Shown here piece after piece: positions 57,819 through 64,000 of a stretch of DNA of 64,000 nt. Position 1 is the stretch's first letter. Each line of letters starts with the position of its first letter. The notes beneath the pieces were generated by a model. The model ran no database searches. It was not told the DNA's origin and saw only the letters and a program-made list of their open reading frames with translations. The translations under genes were made by a program, and so were the position numbers. Origin of the DNA: JAOUEA01 sp963821925 (GTDB lineage: Bacteria > Actinomycetota > UBA4738 > HRBIN12); NCBI GenBank assembly GCA_963821925.1, contig CAWGFO010000009.1, forward strand, positions 124,001 through 188,000, given 5' to 3'.

Positions 57819-58518
57819 GTGACGTCCGTGCCCCGGAAGACCCTCATCCCCGTCGTGCTCGCCCTGGGGCTCCTGCCGTCAGGGGAGGCGAGGGCGTGGG
57901 GTGACGGAGAACATGGTCCGAACACCTTCGGCACCCACGACCTGATCCTCAGAGAGGCCGTGCGGATTTCCCATGAGCGTGGCGAGTGGGTCTGCCTGCG
58001 GATCGCGCTACGAGCCACCGACGACCCCGACACCCTCGATGGGATCGACCACGCCAGCGGGACCTGGTGGCACGTCTGGGACGAATGGGGCGAGACCTAC
58101 GGGGGTGCGCCCGAGGCGGTGCGGGTCTGGTACCGGCGAGTCCAGAGGCAGCTCGCACACGATCATCGCTGCGGCGCGAGCAGGGCGCTGGGGATCATGT
58201 CGCACATGCTCGGAGACGTGGCCCAGCCGATGCATATCGATGGTCGCCTCGACGCCGAGGCCCGAGTCCACGCCGCCTATGAACACGAGGTTGACACGAG
58301 ATGCAGCCGCTCGACGTGCCGAGAACATGGGCATCGACCACGTGATCCCTTACGGGGCGACGATCACCCTCGCCCGCGTCTCCCACAAGCTCTACGGAGA
58401 GCGTGTCCGCACGTACGATCGCGATGGCTTCACGAGGCGCGTGAAGGCGATCACGCGGCGGCAGATCAACCTGGCAGCGAACGTTCTGGCAGCCCTCATC
58501 CGAAAGCTCGGGGCGTAA
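57819..58518 (+). pseudogene. Frameshifted zinc-dependent phospholipase C / S1-P1 nuclease-like protein
   Basis: GTG 57819 or 57828 opens a signal peptide (TLIPVVLALGLLPSGEARAWG) and a domain with FGTHDLILREAV and the metal signature SHMLGDVAQPMH. After VHAAYEHEVDTR the frame becomes meaningless, while the next frame resumes with ENMGIDHVIPYGATITLARV, SHKLYGERVRTYDRDGF and ITRRQINLAANVLAALIRKL to TGA 58516-58518. A one-base shift near 58290-58315 thus splits one protein of ~230 aa. Confidence 0.65.
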
Positions 58519-58529
58519 TCCTCGTTCAC

Positions 58530-58729
58530 ATGATGCGTGCCGTTGAGATCGCCGCGTACCTGGCATCACCCGCGAACGGGTGCGGCAGATCGCCCAGAGT
58601 GACCCGAGCTTCCCGTCCCCGGTCGATACCGAACCACACCGTCGCTGGGATCGCGCCGCTGTCGAGCGGTGGGCCGAACGCCACTGGTGGGGTACCCGGC
58701 GATGGCGTCAGCGGCCCGACGGCTTATAA
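58530..58729 (+). pseudogene. Frameshifted AlpA/excisionase-like DNA-binding protein
   Basis: ATG 58530 gives MMRAVEIAAYL. Restoring one G near 58562 continues GITRERVRQIAQSDPSFPSP, VDTEPHRRWDRAAVERWAER and HWWGTRRWRQRP to TAA 58727-58729. This is the winged-helix pattern of AlpA/Xis-type regulators of mobile elements. It sits directly beside the 3' end of tRNA-Leu. Confidence 0.65.
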
Positions 58730-58775
58730 GCCAGCGTGCCGTAGCGCGTCGCCGGGACGCAAACTGGGCGCAAAC

Positions 58776-58811
58776 GAGCCCCGGACCGTGTTGGCAGCGG
58801 TGCCGGGGCTC
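58776..58811. terminator. 9-bp hairpin beside the tRNA-Leu 3' end
   Basis: GAGCCCCGG (58776-58784) and CCGGGGCTC (58803-58811) pair perfectly around an 18-nt loop and are followed on the top strand by TTGGTGTTT. On the bottom strand it lies 25 nt past the mature tRNA end and could terminate it. Confidence 0.5.
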
Positions 58812-58836
58812 TTGGTGTTTCCGCAGGTCAGATCGG

Positions 58837-58923
58837 TGTCGGAGAGGGGATTTGAACCCCTACGCCCCGCAAAGGGCACTAGGCCCTCAACCTAGCGCGT
58901 CTACCAAGTTCCGCCACTCCGAC
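58837..58923 (-). tRNA. tRNA-Leu (anticodon GAG)
   Basis: Class II tRNA with a long variable arm. The acceptor stem is GTCGGAG/CTCCGAC with discriminator A. The anticodon stem CTAGG/CCTAG encloses the loop TTGAGGG, giving anticodon GAG. The T loop is TTCAAAT in stem GGGG/CCCC. CCA is not encoded. secG lies upstream on the same strand. The 3' end faces the pseudogene-rich stretch. Confidence 0.95.
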
Positions 58924-58963
58924 GTGGTGCGGGAGGGATTCTACCAACCCGTTGGCGGCTCCC

Positions 58964-59191
58964 TTACGGGGTCCACTTCCACGAGAGCCAGAAGGTACAG
59001 AGCCCGAAGACGATCGCGGAGATGACCGTGAGACGGTCGAGCAACCGCTCCATCGCGGTCCCGCCGGAGAGGGTGGACATGCCGCCGAACATGTCGGAGA
59101 GGCCGCTCCCCCGTCCCGAGTGGAGCAGGATCGTGGCGATCAGGAAGAGCGCGGAGATGACGTCGATCACGATGACGACGGTGTTCAGCAT
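58964..59191 (-). CDS. secG: Preprotein translocase subunit SecG
   Basis: 75 aa with two membrane helices (VVIVIDVISALFLIATILLH and LTVISAIVFGLCTFWLSW) joined by the SecG loop GRGSGLSDMFGG. Part of the SecYEG channel. It ends 41 nt before tRNA-Leu on the same strand and lies 17 nt after the opp ATPase gene. Confidence 0.9.
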   Translation of the reverse strand: MLNTVVIVIDVISALFLIATILLHSGRGSGLSDMFGGMSTLSGGTAMERLLDRLTVISAIVFGLCTFWLSWKWTP

Positions 59192-59208
59192 GGCGTGGTC
59201 GCTCCCGG

Positions 59209-60263
<1,055 letters not shown>

Positions 60264-60267
<4 letters not shown>

Positions 60268-61277
60268 CGGTTCGCGAGCACCTCCTGCTCCGCGATGCGC
60301 TCCTTCTCGGCGAGGCTCAGGTGGCACGCGGCCGCGTGGTGCCCGTCGGAGGGGATCAGCGCCGGGACGTCGGTCTTGCAGACGTCCATCACGTACGGGC
60401 ATCGGGGGTGGAACGCACACCCGGGCGGGACGTTGATCAGTGACGGCGGAAGCCCCCGGATCGGGTTGAGGCGCTCCTTGCCGGTGCCGTGCAAGCTCGG
60501 GATCGAACCGATCAGGCCCCACGTGTACGGGTGATGGGGCCTGTAGTAGATGTCGTCGGTGTTGCCGAACTCCACGACCTTGCCCCCGTACATCACCTCG
60601 ATGTTGTCGCAGTGCTCGGCGACGACTCCCAGGTCGTGCGTGATGATGATGACCGCGGCGTTGAACTCGTCCTTCAAGCGGTCGATCAGGTCCAGGATCT
60701 GCGCCTGCACCGTCACGTCGAGCGCGGTGGTCGGCTCGTCGGCGATCAGGAGGTCCGGGTTCAGGGCGAGCGCCATCGCGATCATCGCGCGCTGCCGCAT
60801 GCCGCCGGAGAACTCGTGGGGGAACTGCTTCGCCCGCTCATCGGGGCGGGGGATGTTGACCTTGCTGAGCATCTCGACCGCGAGCTGGAAGGCCTCCTTC
60901 TTGCTGACCTTCTGGTGCTGGAGGACGGCCTCGGCGATCTGGTCGCCCACCTTGTAGAACGGGTGCAGCGACGTCATGGGGTCCTGGAAGATCATCGAGA
61001 TCTTCGCCCCGCGGATCAGGCGCATCTCGTCGACCGGGAGCTTCAGCAGGTCCTGCCCCTGGAAGATGACCTCGCCCGAGATCCGCGCCTGCTTGGAGTT
61101 GATCAGGCCCATCACGGTGAGCGAGCTGACGCTCTTGCCCGAGCCCGACTCCCCCACGATCCCGAGGGTCTCGCCGGGCTGGATCGAGTACGAGACCCCG
61201 TCGACGGCCTTCACGATGCCGTCGTCGGTGTGGAAGTGCACCTTGAGGTCTTTGACCTCCAGCAGCGGCTCGGCCAC
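60264..61277 (-). CDS. oppD: Oligopeptide/dipeptide ABC transporter ATP-binding protein (OppD-like)
   Basis: 337 aa. Walker A GESGSGKSVSSLTV, signature FSGGMRQRAMIAMALA, Walker B LLIADEPTTALD and the C-terminal GCAFHPRCPYVMDVC motif. Heterodimerises with the OppF-like subunit to drive peptide import. GTG 61277 overlaps the oppB stop by one base. Confidence 0.92.
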
Positions 61278-62248
61278 TACGTGTACCTCACTCTCGGGTC
61301 GAGGAACGCATACGTGACGTCGACGATCAGGTTGGCCGCCGCGATGAACAAGGCGCCGAGGATCGTCACCCCCATCACGACCGGGAAGTCGTTCGTGAAG
61401 ATCGACTGGACCGCCCACTGACCGATCCCCGGCATCGCGAACAGCGTCTCGGTGATGAAGGCGCCGCCCAGGAGCGCGCCGATGTCGAGGCCCAGCATCG
61501 TCACGACCGGCGTCAACGCGCCGCGCAGGCCGTGCTTGTAGATCACCCGGCGCTCCGACAGGCCCTTGGCGCGCGCCGTCCGGATGTAGTCGTCGCCCAT
61601 CGTCTCGATCAGGTTGCCGCGCACCATCCGGGCGTAGAACGCCGCCGAGGTGAACGCGAGCGTGATCCACGGCAGGATGAACTTGCCCTGCGCGATCGAC
61701 TCCGGGATCGTCGCGCCGATCTCGAGGCCGGACTTGGGCGCCCACCCGAGCTTGAACCAGAACACATACAGGAGCAGCTGGCCGAGCCAGAACACGGGCA
61801 TCGACACACCGATCAGCGCGAACAGCATGCCGGCGCGGTCCCAGAAGGACCCCTTCTTCACGGCCGAGACGATCCCGATCGGGATGCCCATCGCGAGCCA
61901 GATGACGGCCGCGCCGAGCGCGAGGGTGATCGTCACCGGCAGGCGCCGGAACAGCTCCTCCTTCACCGAGACGAAGTTCCCGTACGAGTAGTACACCTTC
62001 TCGTCGAGGAACCACCCTGGGATGGGCACGAGTCCGCGGGCGAACCGCGCGTACTGCACGTACAGGGGCTTGTCCAGGCCGAACGCCTCCCGCGCCGCCG
62101 CGATCTGCTCAGGGGTGGTGGACTTCCCCACCGCTCGGCGCGCCGGGTCTCCGGCCGGGAGCTTCACGAAGATCAGGAACGTCAGGAGCGACACGATGAA
62201 CAGCACCAGGATCATGAACAGCACCCGGCGGATCAGATACCTGCCCAT
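61277..62248 (-). CDS. oppB: Oligopeptide/dipeptide ABC transporter permease (OppB-like)
   Basis: 323 aa with six membrane helices. It begins MGRYLIRRVLFMILVLFIVS, has the GDPARRAVG segment typical of OppB, and the ATPase-contact EAA loop YIRTARAKGLSERRVIYKHG. Normally it pairs with OppC, but no oppC lies between it and oppD. Confidence 0.92.
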   Translation of the reverse strand: MGRYLIRRVLFMILVLFIVSLLTFLIFVKLPAGDPARRAVGKSTTPEQIAAAREAFGLDKPLYVQYARFARGLVPIPGWFLDEKVYYSYGNFVSVKEELFRRLPVTITLALGAAVIWLAMGIPIGIVSAVKKGSFWDRAGMLFALIGVSMPVFWLGQLLLYVFWFKLGWAPKSGLEIGATIPESIAQGKFILPWITLAFTSAAFYARMVRGNLIETMGDDYIRTARAKGLSERRVIYKHGLRGALTPVVTMLGLDIGALLGGAFITETLFAMPGIGQWAVQSIFTNDFPVVMGVTILGALFIAAANLIVDVTYAFLDPRVRYT

Positions 62249-62277
62249 CGCTCCCTCACTCGCTCCTTCGGGAGGAG

Positions 62278-62303
62278 GAGGGGGCCGCCGGAGCGGCCCC
62301 CTC
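62278..62303 (-). terminator. Strong hairpin between oppA and oppB
   Basis: GAGGGGGCCGC (62278-62288) and GCGGCCCCCTC (62293-62303) form a perfect 11-bp stem with a CGGA loop, 17 nt after the oppA stop. In binding-protein operons such hairpins protect the 3' end of the oppA message or act as a partial terminator, so that the binding protein exceeds the permease. Confidence 0.65.
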
Positions 62304-62320
62304 GCTCTCCATGTTCTCTG

Positions 62321-64000
62321 CTAGCCGCCGGAGACGGCCATGTGGTCGAACGCCGCCAGCCCCGCGAACTGATCGAACGAGTAGTTCGTCACGTTCGGAG
62401 ACAGGATGTCGACGCTGTTGTCGAACAGGTACGGCACCCACGGAACGACCTCTTCCATCAGCTGCTTGTCGAGGTCGGCCCAGCACTGGAACCGCTCCTC
62501 GTCCTGGGCGGCCGAGCACTCGGCGACCTTGTCGTCGACGCTCGGGACCGAGGCAACGCTGTACCCCCAGCCCTTCAGCTGGTCGGCCGTGGCGCCCAGC
62601 AGGGAGTAGTTGCAGCAGCTCTCCCAGAGCCCGCTGGAGTCGAAGAGGGGGCCGCCGAACGTGTAGCCGTCGGCGTAGTCCTTGCCCCATGCCGGCCCGA
62701 TGCAGAACGCCGTCTGCGAGTTGGCGTCGTTGCACTTGTTGTACATCGTGCCGCGCTCCAGCTCCTTGACGTCCATCGTGATCCCCAGAGGCGCCAGGTT
62801 GTCCTTCAGGATCGCGGCCTGGGCCGGGTAGGGGTCCTCACGGTCGGTGATCGTGAGGATGTTCTCGCACGAAGGGTCGTCACAGACGCCGTCGCCGTTC
62901 TTGTCGTACTTCGACTGCTTCATCTCGTCCATGGCCTTCTGCTGATCGCCCGAGCTGTTGGGCGTCGCGTACGGGTCATAGTCGGCGAGCAGGTTGTTCT
63001 GCAGCGAGTTGACGAAGATGTGACCGGCGATCTGCCCGGTCGTCTCGCCGCCTCGAACCTGCCTGAAGCCCTGCTTGTCGAGGGCCCAGTTGATCGCCTT
63101 GCGGACGTGGATGTCGTCGAACGGCGCCATCGCCAGGTTGAACGAGACGTACCGCACCGCATCGGACGGGTACACGTTCATACGATCCTGGAGGTCAGGA
63201 TTCGTCGTGTACTCCTTGATCTTGTTCGGCGGCACGGCCCCGTCGACCACGAAGTCGATCGCGCCGGCGCTGACCTGGTTGTACAGGTCGTTGTTGTCGC
63301 CACCGATCGTGACCTCGATCGAGTCCGCATACGCCGGACGAAGATCGTCGGTCGCGGGATCGTAGTTCGGGTTGCGCTCCAAGACGATCGAGCGGCCGGG
63401 CACGTAGCCCGCGACCGGCTTCTGGTCCTTGGGGTTGACCGAGAAGTCGAGGTCGGCTGCGCCCTGGAACTGGTAGGGACCCGTGGCCACGAGGAACCGG
63501 CCGTAGTTGCGGTCGTGACCCTCGGCGGCGCCGTACTTCGCGTCGCCGTTCGGCGGGATCGGCGCGGTGGTCGCCATCGCGAACCGGTAGCCGAGGTCAC
63601 CCGTGGGCTCCGTCAACTTGATGACCAGCGTCGAGTCGTCGGGCGCGGTCAGTCCGGAGATCGTCTCGGCCTTGCCGGCCGCGTAGTCGTCGAAGCCCTC
63701 GATCACCGAGTAGTAGAACGAGTAGCCGCCGACGTTGGCGGCCGGGTCAGCCGTGCGCTCGAGCGCGCGGATGAAGTCGCCGGCCGTCACGCTGACGTCA
63801 CCGAACGGGTCGCCGTACTTGACGCCCTGCTTCAGCGTGAAGGTCCACGTGAGACCGTCCGCCGATACCTCGGGCGCCGCCGACGCGATGTCGGGGAAGA
63901 TCTCGGCGCCGCCCTGGTCCGTCGGCACGCCCTTGTAGGACATCAGCGTGCGTAGCAGGCAGCACCGGTAGTACTCCCACGTTACGGAGTAGTACTCCTT
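62321..64000 (-). CDS. oppA: Oligopeptide ABC transporter substrate-binding protein (OppA-like), N-terminus outside window
   Basis: At least 559 aa, with the frame still open at the window edge, so the signal peptide is missing. Family 5 solute-binding fold: RTLMSYKGV, TWTFTLKQGVKYGD, DFIRALERT, TGPYQF, the conserved VRKAINWALDK, and a C-terminal WVPYLFDNSVDILS. An insertion reads YDKNGDGVCDDPSCENI, like an EF-hand/calcium loop with paired Cys. It imports peptides or similar solutes. It heads the oppA-oppB-oppD-oppF operon. Confidence 0.9.
   Translation of the reverse strand, partial: KEYYSVTWEYYRCCLLRTLMSYKGVPTDQGGAEIFPDIASAAPEVSADGLTWTFTLKQGVKYGDPFGDVSVTAGDFIRALERTADPAANVGGYSFYYSVIEGFDDYAAGKAETISGLTAPDDSTLVIKLTEPTGDLGYRFAMATTAPIPPNGDAKYGAAEGHDRNYGRFLVATGPYQFQGAADLDFSVNPKDQKPVAGYVPGRSIVLERNPNYDPATDDLRPAYADSIEVTIGGDNNDLYNQVSAGAIDFVVDGAVPPNKIKEYTTNPDLQDRMNVYPSDAVRYVSFNLAMAPFDDIHVRKAINWALDKQGFRQVRGGETTGQIAGHIFVNSLQNNLLADYDPYATPNSSGDQQKAMDEMKQSKYDKNGDGVCDDPSCENILTITDREDPYPAQAAILKDNLAPLGITMDVKELERGTMYNKCNDANSQTAFCIGPAWGKDYADGYTFGGPLFDSSGLWESCCNYSLLGATADQLKGWGYSVASVPSVDDKVAECSAAQDEERFQCWADLDKQLMEEVVPWVPYLFDNSVDILSPNVTNYSFDQFAGLAAFDHMAVSGG

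Noticed and set aside
53748..58923. All frameshifts in this stretch being sequencing errors
   Set aside because: Several independent breaks cluster here while more than 50 kb of core genes have at most one, at the window edge. Decay is the simpler reading, though single cases may still be errors.

Overview
The window is GC-rich, dense chromosomal DNA from an actinobacterium (Actinomycetota). The evidence is gene content and order: a complete Pup-proteasome cluster, paired WYL regulators beside twin-arginine translocase genes, a HelY-type helicase, an Lnt-Ppm1 fusion, DUF4193, and the run gcvH / FHA protein / MerR / bifunctional nuclease / second MerR familiar from mycobacteria. AroH-type chorismate mutase, split gcvPA/gcvPB and a TtuB-TtuA-TrmI tRNA module are unlike mycobacteria and suggest a deep-branching, probably uncultured lineage. 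The class cannot be fixed from sequence alone.

Layout. 0-8.4 kb (+): M50 protease end, trpS, scpA-scpB-rluB, aroH-tyrA-aroA, cmk-der, mostly with stop/start overlaps. 8.4-18.3 kb: tRNA-Pro abutting a CDP-alcohol phosphatidyltransferase gene, gcvH, FHA protein, MerR, a D-Ala-D-Ala carboxypeptidase, hpt, bifunctional nuclease, a CAP-domain protein (-), MerR plus a nuclease-like protein, gcvPA-gcvPB. 18.3-27.8 kb: Lnt-Ppm fusion and DUF4193 (-), an amidohydrolase overlapped by a compact stand-alone reverse transcriptase (-), an Lrp/AsnC regulator and cysS (+), then aminopeptidase P and a lipid kinase (-). 27.8-46 kb (almost all -): helY, hydrolase, second lipid kinase, tatC, tatA, pafC, pafB, pafA, prcA, prcB, pup, dop, mpa, trmI, ttuA, ttuB. 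46-53.7 kb: HtrA-like protease, Rieske oxygenase with a palindromic operator, a secreted protein, a second amidohydrolase, an ABC-F gene with a leader-peptide region, and a Tat-exported GH26-like protein (+). 53.7-58.8 kb: an accessory stretch with small secreted or membrane proteins, repeated HTH sequences and several one-base-frameshift pseudogenes, ending at the 3' end of tRNA-Leu. 58.9-64 kb (-): secG and an oppA-oppB-oppD-oppF transport operon, with oppA cut by the window edge.

How the genes work together. Pup is attached to substrates by PafA, removed by Dop, unfolded with its substrate by Mpa (which ends in the gate-opening Q-Y-L tail) and degraded by PrcAB. TtuA thiolates U54 of tRNA with sulfur carried by TtuB, and TrmI methylates A58 in the same T loop. 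ScpA/ScpB act on chromosomes. AroH/TyrA/AroA form a shikimate-tyrosine block.

A recurring regulatory feature is a TANNNT -10 hexamer 6-10 nt before a start codon, indicating leaderless mRNAs. The items I consider most worth following are the stand-alone reverse transcriptase, the ABC-F leader with an anti-SD/SD stem and a 17-residue leader ORF, the pafB/divergent-gene promoter with overlapping -10 elements, and the decayed island at tRNA-Leu.
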